DNA of 64,000 nucleotides from Chitinophaga caeni. GTDB lineage: Bacteria; Bacteroidota; Bacteroidia; Chitinophagales; Chitinophagaceae. A program made the position numbers and the translations under genes. Positions 18,356 through 26,137 of this stretch are shown one piece after another; the stretch's first letter is position 1; each line of letters begins with the position of its first letter. Location of the stretch: the NCBI RefSeq assembly GCF_002557795.1, contig NZ_CP023777.1, forward strand, positions 2,303,001 through 2,367,000, in the 5' to 3' direction. The notes beneath the pieces were generated by a model, which saw nothing but the letters and a program-made list of their open reading frames with translations, did not search any database and had not been told where the DNA came from.

Positions 18356-18389
18356 TTTCAATTTCAAAACTTTTGTGCTATCTTTGCAG
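18356..18389 (+). promoter_or_regulatory. Internal promoter before infA
   Basis: TTTC (18356-18359), 19 bases, TATCTTTG (18379-18386), CAG. Same spacing and same 11-mer as the rplX promoter. The alpha operon (infA to rplQ) would start here, about 15 bases before the infA ATG. Confidence 0.72.
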
Positions 18390-18403
18390 TCCTAAAAATT
18401 TTT

Positions 18404-18622
18404 ATGGCAAAACAGGCACTCATTAAACAGGATGGTATTATTTTAGAAGCTTTATCGAACGCTATGTTCCGTGTAAAATTGGAAAATGGGCATGAAATAT
18501 TAGCAACCATATCTGGGAAGATGAGAATGCACTATATCCGCATTCTCCCCGGTGATAAAGTAGGGGTAGAGATGAGTCCATATGATTTGTCAAGAGGTAG
18601 GATTATTTTCAGGTATAAGTAA
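18404..18622 (+). CDS. infA: Translation initiation factor IF-1
   Basis: 72 residues, the standard size. IF-1 blocks the A site during initiation. It is a single OB fold: [22 protein letters not shown] then [41 protein letters not shown] in sequence. First gene of the alpha operon here, with its own promoter about 15 bases upstream of the ATG, which leaves a very short 5' leader. Confidence 0.97.
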   Translation: MAKQALIKQDGIILEALSNAMFRVKLENGHEILATISGKMRMHYIRILPGDKVGVEMSPYDLSRGRIIFRYK

Positions 18623-18644
18623 GTCAGGGGTTAAAAGGGACTTA
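18620..18644 (+). other. Small stem in the infA-rpmJ spacer
   Basis: TAAGTC (18620-18625) and GACTTA (18639-18644), 6 bp, straddling the infA stop codon. Confidence 0.4.
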
Positions 18645-18724
18645 TTCTAACAGTTTCTTTATGCAGATGACACGCTTAACTTAATAAATACAAATTTAAC
18701 TTTTTACTTATAATACTAGTAACA

Positions 18725-18841
18725 ATGAAGGTAAGAGCTTCAATCAAAAAAAGAAGTGCAGATTGCAAAATTGTGCGCAGAAAAGGTAAACTGTTGGTGA
18801 TCAATAAAAAGAATCCCCGTTTTAAACAACGTCAAGGGTAA
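18725..18841 (+). CDS. rpmJ: 50S ribosomal protein L36, zinc-free type
   Basis: 38 residues, beginning [20 protein letters not shown] and ending [10 protein letters not shown]36 is a tiny late-binding protein of the large subunit. The usual CxxC...C...H zinc site is lost: Cys 14 is the only cysteine, the others are replaced by Arg, Asn and Phe, so this is the C-minus form that needs no zinc. The reading frame from the ATG at 18725 to TAA at 18841 is short but unmistakable and sits in the expected place between infA and rpsM. Confidence 0.97.
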   Translation: MKVRASIKKRSADCKIVRRKGKLLVINKKNPRFKQRQG

Positions 18842-18897
18842 TATTGATTACCACGGAACTAATTACAAAAAAGACATCATAAAACTAAACAAGTGAT

Positions 18898-19278
18898 ATG
18901 GCACGTATAGCCGGTATAGATCTTCCTAAAAACAAAAGAGGTGAAATTGGCCTTACCTACATCTATGGTATTGGTCGTTCAACTGCGCAGTATATCCTGA
19001 CCCAATCAGGTATCGATTTCAACAAGAAAGTGAAAGATTGGAACGATGATGAGCAAGCTGCTATTCGTAATGTAATTAACGCAGAATTTAAAGTTGAAGG
19101 TCAACTTCGTTCTGAAGTTCAAATGAATATCAAGCGCTTGTTAGATATTGCTTGTTACCGTGGTCTTCGCCATAGGAAAGGTTTACCAGTTAGAGGTCAA
19201 CGTACTCGTACTAACAGCCGTACTCGTAAAGGTAAACGTAAGACAGTAGCGGGTAAGAAGAAAGCACCGAAAAAATAG
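18898..19278 (+). CDS. rpsM: 30S ribosomal protein S13
   Basis: 126 residues. S13 contacts P-site tRNA and forms bridges to the 50S subunit. [19 protein letters not shown], a helix-two-turn-helix region with [14 protein letters not shown], and the basic tail [23 protein letters not shown] (in two runs) are as expected. The downstream spacer has a notable double inverted repeat. Confidence 0.97.
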   Translation: MARIAGIDLPKNKRGEIGLTYIYGIGRSTAQYILTQSGIDFNKKVKDWNDDEQAAIRNVINAEFKVEGQLRSEVQMNIKRLLDIACYRGLRHRKGLPVRGQRTRTNSRTRKGKRKTVAGKKKAPKK

Positions 19279-19295
19279 TAGGTAAGATAGTCGTA

Positions 19296-19366
19296 TTTGA
19301 AATTCATCATTCCAAATCCGGATTTCAAACACAAAATGATTTTTTCTGTTATAAAGGATTTGGAAT
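19296..19366 (+). other. Competing inverted repeats in the rpsM-rpsK spacer
   Basis: Three pairings share bases. (a) ATTCCAAATCC (19309-19319) with GGATTTGGAAT (19356-19366), 11 bp perfect. (b) The palindrome AAATCCGGATTT (19314-19325). (c) TTTGAAAT (19296-19303) with ATTTCAAA (19322-19329). Forming (a) uses the left arm needed by (b), so the RNA can adopt alternative folds. Confidence 0.7.
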
Positions 19367-19392
19367 AGCAATATAGGAATTCATAAAGTATT

Positions 19393-19788
19393 ATGGCAAA
19401 ATCTAATACAAAAGCTGCCGCTAAAAAGCGTGTAGTGAAAGTGGATAGCTACGGTGATGTACACATCTCTGCTAGCTTTAACAACATTATCGTGAGCATT
19501 ACCAACAAGCAAGGTCAGGTGATCTCTTGGTCTTCTGCTGGTAAAATGGGTTTCAAAGGTTCTAAAAAGAACACCCCTTACGCTGCCCAGTTAGCAGCTT
19601 CCGATGCAGCAAAAACTGCGATCGATGCTGGTTTCAAAAGAGCTGATGTTTTCGTTAAAGGTCCGGGAGCTGGTCGTGAGAGTGCTATCCGTGCAATCGC
19701 TAACTCCGGTATCGAAGTAACCTTGATTAAAGACGTTACTCCTTTACCTCACAACGGTTGCCGTCCTCCTAAGAAACGTAGAGTCTAG
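19393..19788 (+). CDS. rpsK: 30S ribosomal protein S11
   Basis: 131 residues. S11 lies on the platform next to the mRNA exit. The core [21 protein letters not shown], then [20 protein letters not shown], and the ending [13 protein letters not shown] are diagnostic. The 114-base spacer before it carries the competing inverted repeats and the spacer after it a terminator-like hairpin, so its level could be set apart from its neighbours. Confidence 0.97.
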   Translation: MAKSNTKAAAKKRVVKVDSYGDVHISASFNNIIVSITNKQGQVISWSSAGKMGFKGSKKNTPYAAQLAASDAAKTAIDAGFKRADVFVKGPGAGRESAIRAIANSGIEVTLIKDVTPLPHNGCRPPKKRRV

Positions 19789-19801
19789 TTAAAGATACTT
19801 G

Positions 19802-19845
19802 TTCCAAAGCGAGACCCTGGTTGAACCGGGGTTTTCGTTTTGGAA
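19802..19845 (+). other. Terminator-like hairpin in the rpsK-rpsD spacer
   Basis: An inner stem, ACCCTGG/CCGGGGT around 19814-19832, has loop TTGAA and is followed by TTTTCGTTTT. Outer arms TTCCAAA (19802-19808) and TTTGGAA (19839-19845) extend it. It may weaken read-through into rpsD. TTTG-N20-TATAATTG (19839-19870) just beyond could be a weak new promoter. Confidence 0.6.
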
Positions 19846-19942
19846 TTCGCATTTATATTTTTTATAATTGGTGGGTGTATGATCAGGTTTTCAGATTTTT
19901 TGAAGAGCATACACTGGAACTAAAAAATCTAAAGATTAAAAC

Positions 19943-20548
19943 ATGGCAAGGTACACAGGACCAAAGACCAAGATCTCCAGGATCTTCGGTGAGCCCATTC
20001 TAGGTAATGGTAAATATTTAGGTAAAAACAGCAACCCTCCAGGTCAGCACGGTGCAAGCCGTAAGCGTAAACAACTGGGTGAATACGCGTTGCAGTTGAG
20101 AGAAAAGCAAAAAGCAAAATACACTTACGGTGTATTGGAAAAACAATTCCGTAACCTTTTCGAAGAAGCTAACCGTAGGAAAGGTGTTACCGGTGAAACA
20201 TTGATCAAATTGTTGGAAGCCCGTTTGGATAACGCGGTGTTCCGCATGGGTATGGCGCCTAGCCGTCCTGCTGCCCGTCAATTGGTTTCCCACAAGCATG
20301 TTACCGTGAATGGTATCGTGGTAAATACACCTTCTTGCCAATTGAAACCCGGTGATGTGGTTGCTTTGAAGCCTAAAGCTCAAAACAATACAGCTATCAC
20401 TAGCGCAGTTCGCGGAAAAAATCCTAAATTTAGCTGGGTAGATTTTAACGAGAAAGAATTTAAAGGTACTTTCATCGCTTATCCAGAAAGAGAAAGCGTT
20501 CCTGAAAATATCAAGGAACAATTGATCGTGGAATTGTACTCTAAATAA
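19943..20548 (+). CDS. rpsD: 30S ribosomal protein S4, zinc-free type
   Basis: 201 residues. S4 starts 30S assembly and lies at the mRNA entry. [19 protein letters not shown] opens it, and the S4 RNA-binding domain starts near residue 93 ([30 protein letters not shown] in two parts). No cysteine cluster is present near the N-terminus, so this is the C-minus form. In E. coli S4 represses the alpha operon; here the structured spacers before rpsK and rpsD are candidates for such control, which I cannot test. Confidence 0.97.
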   Translation: MARYTGPKTKISRIFGEPILGNGKYLGKNSNPPGQHGASRKRKQLGEYALQLREKQKAKYTYGVLEKQFRNLFEEANRRKGVTGETLIKLLEARLDNAVFRMGMAPSRPAARQLVSHKHVTVNGIVVNTPSCQLKPGDVVALKPKAQNNTAITSAVRGKNPKFSWVDFNEKEFKGTFIAYPERESVPENIKEQLIVELYSK

Positions 20549-20554
20549 GTCGTT

Positions 20555-20576
20555 ATAGCCACCTACGGGTGGCTAT
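20555..20576 (+). other. Stem-loop with UACG tetraloop, rpsD-rpoA spacer
   Basis: ATAGCCACC (20555-20563), loop TACG, GGTGGCTAT (20568-20576). Perfect 9-bp stem closed by C(UACG)G, one of the especially stable UNCG tetraloops. No T tract follows. Confidence 0.8.
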
Positions 20577-20623
20577 TAGCCATATATAAGTATATCATAA
20601 AACACATAAACCTCGCATATCAC

Positions 20624-21619
20624 ATGGCAATTCTAAATTTCCAAAAACCTGATAAGATCGTTTTGCAAAAGTCAACTGACTTTGAAGCTCAATTCGAATT
20701 CCGTCCATTAGAACCAGGTTATGGTGTGACAATCGGTAACGCGCTTCGCCGTGTGCTGTTGTCTTCTTTGGAGGGCTATGCCATTGTGGGAATTAAGATT
20801 GAAGGCGCTGATCACGAGTTCGCTACCTTGAAAGGTATTACCGAAGACGTAACAGAGATTATCCTGAACCTGAAACAAGTTCGTTTCAAAAGGATCGTAG
20901 AAAATGAAGTGACCAACGAAAAAGTGCAGATCTCTATCAAAGGTAAAACCGAGTTCCGCGCGGAAATGATCGAGAAGGCTACTAACTCCTTCCAAATCAT
21001 GAACCCAGAACTGTTGATCTGTACGCTGGACCCTTCTTCTAAGCTGGATATTGAACTGACTATCGGCAAAGGCCGTGGTTACGTTCCCGCAGAAGAGAAC
21101 AAACCCAAAGATGCACCGTTCGGCTACATCGCGATCGATTCTGTTTTCACCCCGATTAAAAACGTGAAATACAGCATCGAAAATACCCGTGTGGAACAAA
21201 AAACGGATTATGAGAAATTGATCATGGAAGTCGTTACGGACGGTACTATCCATCCGGAAGAAGCCGTGAAACAAGCTTCCCGTATTTTGATCCAACACCT
21301 GATGATCATCACTGACGAAAATATCAGTTTTGATACCAAGGACGCGGAAAAAGAAGATGTTGTAGATGAACAAACTTTGCAACTGCGCAAAATCTTGAAA
21401 ACACCGCTCGAAGATTTAGATCTCAGCGTTCGTGCATTCAATTGCTTGAAAGCTGCTAAAATCAACTCTCTGAGTGAATTAGTTCAATACGAACAAGAGG
21501 AATTGATGAAGTTCAGAAACTTCGGTCAAAAATCCTTGAGCGAAATTGAACAGGTTCTCGGTGAAAGAGGTTTGCATTTCGGTATGGACTTATCTAAGTT
21601 GAAATTAGACGAAGAATAG
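20624..21619 (+). CDS. rpoA: DNA-directed RNA polymerase subunit alpha
   Basis: 331 residues. Alpha forms the dimer on which the polymerase assembles. The N-terminal domain has [26 protein letters not shown] split over residues 25-50 and [20 protein letters not shown] charged linker ([11 protein letters not shown]) near residue 245 leads to the C-terminal domain, with [20 protein letters not shown] and [21 protein letters not shown], the helix-hairpin part that binds UP elements and activators. The gene is in the standard place between rpsD and rplQ. Confidence 0.98.
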   Translation: MAILNFQKPDKIVLQKSTDFEAQFEFRPLEPGYGVTIGNALRRVLLSSLEGYAIVGIKIEGADHEFATLKGITEDVTEIILNLKQVRFKRIVENEVTNEKVQISIKGKTEFRAEMIEKATNSFQIMNPELLICTLDPSSKLDIELTIGKGRGYVPAEENKPKDAPFGYIAIDSVFTPIKNVKYSIENTRVEQKTDYEKLIMEVVTDGTIHPEEAVKQASRILIQHLMIITDENISFDTKDAEKEDVVDEQTLQLRKILKTPLEDLDLSVRAFNCLKAAKINSLSELVQYEQEELMKFRNFGQKSLSEIEQVLGERGLHFGMDLSKLKLDEE

Positions 21620-21722
21620 TCTATAACGGCTAAGCACCGCTTAAATTAGGTAGAATAACAATTAAACTATAAAAAGTACCCTGTAATTCCTGACACGGTA
21701 CAGGGGAATTAAACTTACAGTC

Positions 21723-22235
21723 ATGCGCCACGGTGTAAAATTAAACCATTTGAGCAGAACAGCTGCTCACCGCAAAGCCCTTTTGTCTAACTTGGCTTGC
21801 GAATTGATCGCTCACAAACGTATTACAACAACTTTGGCGAAAGCTAAAGCTTTGCGTGTATATGTTGAACCTTTATTGACAAGGTCTAAAAATGATTCTA
21901 CACACAATCGTAGGATTATATTTAGCTACTTGCAAGAGAAAGAAGCTATCAAGGAATTATTTGGAACGATCAGCGAAAAAATCGCTAGCCGTCCAGGTGG
22001 TTACACTCGTATCATCAAATTAGGTAAACGTATGGGGGATAACGCTGAAGTTGCCCTGATCGAGTTGGTTGATTTCAATGAAATCTATGGCCAACAAGCA
22101 GAAAAAACTGAAGCTAAGAAAACCCGCCGTGCCGGTGGTAGCAGGAAAAAAGCTACTGCTAAAACTGCTGAAGCCGCTACAGAAGAAACTGCTGCTCCGG
22201 CGGCAGAAGAAGAAAAATCTGAATCTGCTGAATAA
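21723..22235 (+). CDS. rplQ: 50S ribosomal protein L17 with acidic/basic tail
   Basis: 170 residues; the E. coli protein has 127. L17 lies by the exit tunnel on the solvent side. [24 protein letters not shown] is the conserved start and [26 protein letters not shown] the conserved end of the core (residues 1-118). The remaining 50 residues are low-complexity: first basic ([20 protein letters not shown]), then Ala/Glu-rich ([17 protein letters not shown]). Such tails are frequent in Bacteroidota. Last gene of the alpha operon, ended by a strong terminator. Confidence 0.96.
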   Translation: MRHGVKLNHLSRTAAHRKALLSNLACELIAHKRITTTLAKAKALRVYVEPLLTRSKNDSTHNRRIIFSYLQEKEAIKELFGTISEKIASRPGGYTRIIKLGKRMGDNAEVALIELVDFNEIYGQQAEKTEAKKTRRAGGSRKKATAKTAEAATEETAAPAAEEEKSESAE

Positions 22236-22258
22236 GCTTTGGAATAATTATTTTTTGG

Positions 22259-22288
22259 AAAAGCCGGTCTTTATGACCGGCTTTTTTT
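22259..22288 (+). terminator. Intrinsic terminator after rplQ
   Basis: AAAAGCCGGTC (22259-22269), loop TTTAT, GACCGGCTTTT (22275-22285), with the T tract running to 22288. It closes the ribosomal cluster. Confidence 0.93.
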
Positions 22289-22433
22289 ATGTCTCCACCT
22301 GCCCAAATTAGGGTATCTTCCCTTCTGCCAAAAAGCAAATGAGCGGTTTAAAAATCGTAATTATTTATATATATGCCCCGAAGCCGGCAGTAGTGATTTC
22401 TTTCGCAAGAATTATTTGAAATTCCGTAAAATA

Positions 22434-22467
22434 TTTGGGGGATTTAACGCATGCTTTCATAACTTTG
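22434..22467 (+). promoter_or_regulatory. carA promoter
   Basis: TAACTTTG (22460-22467) matches the -7 element. TTTG (22434-22437) lies 22 bases upstream, three longer than ideal. The rest of the 307-base rplQ-carA spacer shows no gene and no PyrR- or purine-type element that I recognise. Confidence 0.6.
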
Positions 22468-22542
22468 CACAGTTTGTTTCATCGGTTTTGAATGTAAGTA
22501 ATTGATATTCAAAGCCACAAAATCAAAAACAGGAAGAAAGAA

Positions 22543-23652
22543 ATGCCTCAGTCAAAATCCGTCCAGCCCGCCATGCTGTTGTTAGAAGATGGTACTGTTT
22601 TTCATGGGAAAGCATTCGGTAAAATCGGTACCGCATCCGGGGAACTTTGTTTCAATACCGGTATGACTGGCTACCAGGAAGTTTTTACGGATCCTTCGTA
22701 TAAAGGACAGGTGCTGATTATGAATAATTGCTACATCGGTAATTATGGTACAAAAACCGACGATGTTGAAAGTAGCAGCGTTAAAATCAGCGGATTGATC
22801 TGTAAGAATATCGCTTACAACTATTCCAGGCAAATGGCTGACAGTTCATTGGAACAATTCTTACTGGATAACAACCTGGTAGCAATTTATGATGTGGATA
22901 CCCGCGCATTGGTGGCGCATATCCGCAGTAAAGGAGCTATGAACGTGATTATCTCTTCCGAAATCCTTGATGAAGAGCAGTTGAAAGCCGAATTAGCGAA
23001 AGTACCTTCAATGGAAGGACTGGCTCTTTGCGCCGAAGTGTCTACCAAGGAAGCGTACCATGTAGGGGATGCTAATGCTGATATCCGTATCGCGGTGTTG
23101 GATAATGGTGTGAAAAGGAACATGCTGAAATGCTTGTCCGAGAAAGGCGCTTACCTCAAGGTATTCCCAACTGAAACAAGCTTCGAAGAGTGCGAAAGCT
23201 TCAAACCGCATGCTTATTTTATTTCCAATGGACCTGGTGATCCGGCGCCCTTGAAATACGCGGTGGAAACTATCAAGAAAGTACTTGATGTAGAACGCCC
23301 GCTGTTCGGTATCTGCCTTGGCCACCAATTATTAGCCATGGCTAATGGCATCCCGACATATAAAATGCACCATGGGCACCGTGGGTTGAATCACCCGGTT
23401 AAAAATCTCAAGACTGGTAAATGTGAGATCACGACGCAGAACCATGGCTTCGCTATTGATGCAGATGCGGTAACCAAGTCTGAAAACATCGAGGTGACGC
23501 ATATTAACCTGAACGATAACACGATCGAAGGTATCAAAGTGAAAAATAAGCCTGCATTTTCAGTGCAATATCACCCGGAATCGACCCCCGGCCCGCACGA
23601 CTCCAGGTATTTATTTGATGATTTCTTCACGATGATCCGTGAAAATATGTAA
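22543..23652 (+). CDS. carA: Carbamoyl-phosphate synthase, small (glutaminase) subunit
   Basis: 369 residues. CarA removes ammonia from glutamine and passes it to CarB for carbamoyl phosphate, used for pyrimidines and arginine. The N-terminal CPSase domain has FHGKAFGKIGTASGELCFNT (residues 20-39) and GYQEVFTDPSYKGQ. The C-terminal class I glutamine amidotransferase has the nucleophile Cys in FGICLGHQLLAMANG and the His-Glu pair in VQYHPESTPGPHDS. carB is not in the window. The gene has its own promoter and a strong terminator, so it is transcribed singly. Confidence 0.97.
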   Translation: MPQSKSVQPAMLLLEDGTVFHGKAFGKIGTASGELCFNTGMTGYQEVFTDPSYKGQVLIMNNCYIGNYGTKTDDVESSSVKISGLICKNIAYNYSRQMADSSLEQFLLDNNLVAIYDVDTRALVAHIRSKGAMNVIISSEILDEEQLKAELAKVPSMEGLALCAEVSTKEAYHVGDANADIRIAVLDNGVKRNMLKCLSEKGAYLKVFPTETSFEECESFKPHAYFISNGPGDPAPLKYAVETIKKVLDVERPLFGICLGHQLLAMANGIPTYKMHHGHRGLNHPVKNLKTGKCEITTQNHGFAIDADAVTKSENIEVTHINLNDNTIEGIKVKNKPAFSVQYHPESTPGPHDSRYLFDDFFTMIRENM

Positions 23653-23656
23653 TTGG

Positions 23657-23688
23657 ATGGCCGGCTCTTAGAAGCCGGCCATTTTATT
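23657..23688 (+). terminator. Intrinsic terminator after carA
   Basis: ATGGCCGGCT (23657-23666), loop CTTAGA, AGCCGGCCAT (23673-23682), then TTTATTTA. Perfect 10-bp stem. Confidence 0.9.
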
Positions 23689-24050
23689 TAGTGCCCCGGT
23701 GCACAGTAAACCTTTGCCATTCCCGGATATTTATCTGCGCAATTAATATTTCATACACAATACCCCAGCGAAGAAATTCCCCTTGGTATAAACCGTTTAC
23801 AAGAGAAAAAATAATAGGAAGAATAAGAGAAAAGAAAGAAGAAATAGGATGAGGTAAACTAAGCTAGGCAAAGAGAAAGAAAACAGGGAATAAGTATCCA
23901 GAAATCATCCTAAAGCTATCAAGTTAGATTGCCTTCCCTTGCAAATAGCAGTAGATCAAATAAACCCGCGAAAGTGAAATCCGTGTATTTCGGTGAAAAT
24001 CCGTATCAATCCGTGTAAGAACTTCTCTATTAATCCACATAAAACAAGGA
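23689..24050. other. Gene-free stretch with purine tract and short direct repeats
   Basis: No gene is supported. From about 23801 to 23894 the plus strand is almost all purine (A and G with only scattered T and C). At 23978-24016 the words AATCCGTGT, AATCCGTAT and AATCCGTGT follow each other at 20- and 10-base steps, a decayed direct repeat. Confidence 0.55.
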
Positions 24051-24101
24051 CGGTCCTGAAGAATCAGGACCGCGCATTTTAAAAATTCCACGTTATGAAA
24101 A
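24051..24101 (-). repeat. 51-nt element copy 1: conserved box plus terminator hairpin
   Basis: Read on the minus strand, a 19-base box TTTTCATAACGTGGAATTT (24101-24083) is followed by about 10 variable bases and a perfect 9-bp hairpin, CGGTCCTGA with TCAGGACCG and a 4-base loop (24072-24051). CCTTGTTTT follows. The second copy at 24299-24349 has the identical box and the same total length. Confidence 0.7.
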
Positions 24102-24298
24102 CTAGCGTAAGAATCATGTAAGCACACAATCCTTAACTTGTCTTTTCATTACATAACAATAATATGAAAAAATTAGAACGTACAGATGGGTTTTAGCACC
24201 GTTTTTTAAAAAATCTTGGGCGGCAAGAGGTGTTTTTTGGGAAAGAAGTAGCTGAAATATGCTACAGTAAAGGATTGGGCGGAATATATAAAAAAAAT

Positions 24299-24349
24299 AC
24301 GGCCCTGTGATCAGAGCCGTTTGCCTTTATAAATTCCACGTTATGAAAA
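24299..24349 (-). repeat. 51-nt element copy 2: conserved box plus terminator hairpin
   Basis: The same 19-base box as copy 1 lies at 24349-24331, then a 9-bp hairpin with one mismatch (ACGGCTCTG, loop ATCA, CAGGGCCGT on the minus strand) at 24320-24299, then eight T. A minus-strand -7 element TATTTTTG (24364-24357) lies just upstream of the box, so a terminated RNA of about 60 bases could start here. Confidence 0.72.
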
Positions 24350-24364
24350 ACTGATACAAAAATA

Positions 24365-24690
24365 TGATATTTTGCTAAAACGTTTTAGTTTATAGCAAAC
24401 TTTTTTACATTTAGATTATAATCGAAATCCTTCGCCGATTTATTGTTTGTCAAAATTCTACAAGTTTCTATTTTGAAAAACAGGTTTAGGGTTTTGAAAT
24501 ATTATATTATAAATAATTTAATATTTGCTATTTTGTTGTTTTGTTAAGAACTTGATACAAATATAAGTCGGAAAATCGAAAAATAAAATAGTTTATGCTT
24601 AAAAAATCAAAAAATTTATAAGAAAAGCATATATGTAATTATTTGTAATATATTTTCCGTTCTTTTTGTCGGTAACAGGATCAAAATTAC
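24365..24690. other. Very AT-rich gene-free stretch
   Basis: No reading frame or strong hairpin is seen. It lies downstream of the aminotransferase terminator on the minus strand and upstream of the second 51-nt element. Any -33 element for that element should be here, but none at the proper spacing was found. Confidence 0.5.
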
Positions 24691-24763
24691 AAATAAAAAA
24701 ATTGCACCGGGTTAATTCAATATTAACATTGTTGATGTTTTATTGATGAAACCTGGTGCAATT
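24691..24763 (-). terminator. Long-armed terminator of the aminotransferase gene
   Basis: AATTGCACCGGGTT (24700-24713) pairs with AACCTGGTGCAATT (24750-24763), 14 bp with one G-U pair. The loop itself holds TCAATA/TATTGA and AACAT/ATGTT pairs. On the minus strand the stem is followed by a T tract (24700-24691 region). Confidence 0.85.
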
Positions 24764-24785
24764 ATGTTTAAATGCCGAAAATGCT

Positions 24786-25979
24786 TTATTTCTTACCCGG
24801 GTAGACCCTTAGTGCGGCTGCCAAACATTCCATGGCATGCTGGATATCCCCCGTATTTAAAACGTAGGCCAAACGCACTTCATCCTTACCTAGTCCCGCC
24901 GTTGCATAAAAGCCGGTACCGGGGGAAAGCATGACGGTTTGTTGCTTGTATTCGAATGATTCAAGCAGCCATTGGCAGAATTTATCGGCATCGTCGATAG
25001 GAAGCTTCGCCATCGCGTAAAAAGCACCGCCTGGGTTCGGGCAATAAACTCCCGGGATTTCGTTCAGCATCTTTACCAAGATATCCCTGCGGGCTTCATA
25101 TTCTGCCTTGATCCCGTCAAAATAGTCAGCAGGTAAATCAACTGCCGCTTCCGCCGCGATCTGTGCGAAACTTGGCGGGCTCAGGCGTGCCTGGGCAAAT
25201 TTCATCACCGCATCCAGGACGGTTTGGTTTTTCGTAACCAACGCGCCGATACGCGCACCGCAAGCGCTGTAACGCTTGGATATCGTATCCATCAGGATCA
25301 CGTTATTATCCATCCCTTCCAGGTTCATGGCCGAAAAATGCTTGCCGGAATAGCAAAATTCACGGTAAGCCTCATCCGAAAACAGGAACAGGTTGTACTT
25401 CAAACAGATATGTTTCAATACTTCCATCTCCTCGCGGCTATATAAATAACCGGTGGGATTATTGGGGTTACAGATTAGGATACCCTTGGTTTTCGGCGTG
25501 ATCAGCTTCTCAAATTCTTCGATGGGCGGCAGCGCGAAACCGGTTTCGATACTCGAAGTTATCGGTTTTACATGCACGTTTGCCGCTACTGCGAAACCAT
25601 TATAATTAGCGTAAAACGGTTCCGGTATAATGACTTCATCACCCGGGTCCAGGCAGGCCATGAAACCGAACAGGATCGCTTCTGATCCCCCCGTAGTTAC
25701 AATAATCTGCTGTGATGTTACATCGATATCGAATTTCTTGTAATAACCGGTTAGTTTTTGGCGGTAGCTTTCGTTTCCGGCGCTGTGGCTATATTCCAAG
25801 ATTTTGAAATGGGATTGGCGTACGGCGTCCAAAACGGGTTCCGGTGTTTCGATATCCGGTTGACCGATGTTTAAATGGTACACTGTAACGCCTCTTTTCT
25901 TGGCGGCTTCCGCGTAGGGCACCAATTTCCTGATAGGAGATGGTGGCATCAATTGACCTCTTTGGCTAATGGTGGGCAT
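24786..25979 (-). CDS. Pyridoxal-phosphate aminotransferase, class I (AspC-like)
   Basis: 397 residues. Fold type I aminotransferase, probably acting on aspartate, aromatic or similar amino acids with 2-oxoglutarate. Seen motifs: NIGQPD (37-42) at the substrate lid, TGGSEAI (96-102) for the phosphate, NPNNPTG (171-177), SDEAY (201-205) binding the pyridine ring, and SKRYSACGARIG with the PLP lysine at 235 and Arg 243. The start ISQRGQLMPPSPIRKLVPYA is the usual one in this phylum. Substrate cannot be told from sequence. A TACATTTG element on the minus strand (26010-26003) is the likely promoter, and a long hairpin ends the transcript. Confidence 0.93.
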   Translation of the reverse strand: MPTISQRGQLMPPSPIRKLVPYAEAAKKRGVTVYHLNIGQPDIETPEPVLDAVRQSHFKILEYSHSAGNESYRQKLTGYYKKFDIDVTSQQIIVTTGGSEAILFGFMACLDPGDEVIIPEPFYANYNGFAVAANVHVKPITSSIETGFALPPIEEFEKLITPKTKGILICNPNNPTGYLYSREEMEVLKHICLKYNLFLFSDEAYREFCYSGKHFSAMNLEGMDNNVILMDTISKRYSACGARIGALVTKNQTVLDAVMKFAQARLSPPSFAQIAAEAAVDLPADYFDGIKAEYEARRDILVKMLNEIPGVYCPNPGGAFYAMAKLPIDDADKFCQWLLESFEYKQQTVMLSPGTGFYATAGLGKDEVRLAYVLNTGDIQHAMECLAAALRVYPGKK

Positions 25980-26082
25980 GATTATACAAATTTTTAGCGA
26001 TGCAAATGTAAGTGAAAGTACCGTTACGAATAGCTGGAAATATAAAGTAAGGGAAGGAAAATTACTGGCTTGGTTAGGGACA

Positions 26083-26111
26083 TAAAAAAAGCTGGTCTTT
26101 CGAACCAGCTT
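26083..26111 (-). terminator. Intrinsic terminator of the DUF1573 gene
   Basis: AAGCTGGT (26089-26096), loop CTTTCGA, ACCAGCTT (26104-26111); on the minus strand seven T follow. Confidence 0.9.
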
Positions 26112-26137
26112 CCATATTAAAATAAGTGAATGTCGAA

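Noticed and set aside
23924..24127. 67-codon minus-strand open frame across the first 51-nt element
   Set aside because: The frame runs through a terminator hairpin and through the AATCCGT repeats, and the second element does not keep a matching frame.
24743..24934. 63-codon plus-strand open frame at the end of the aminotransferase gene
   Set aside because: It is antisense to a well-supported coding region and starts inside its terminator.
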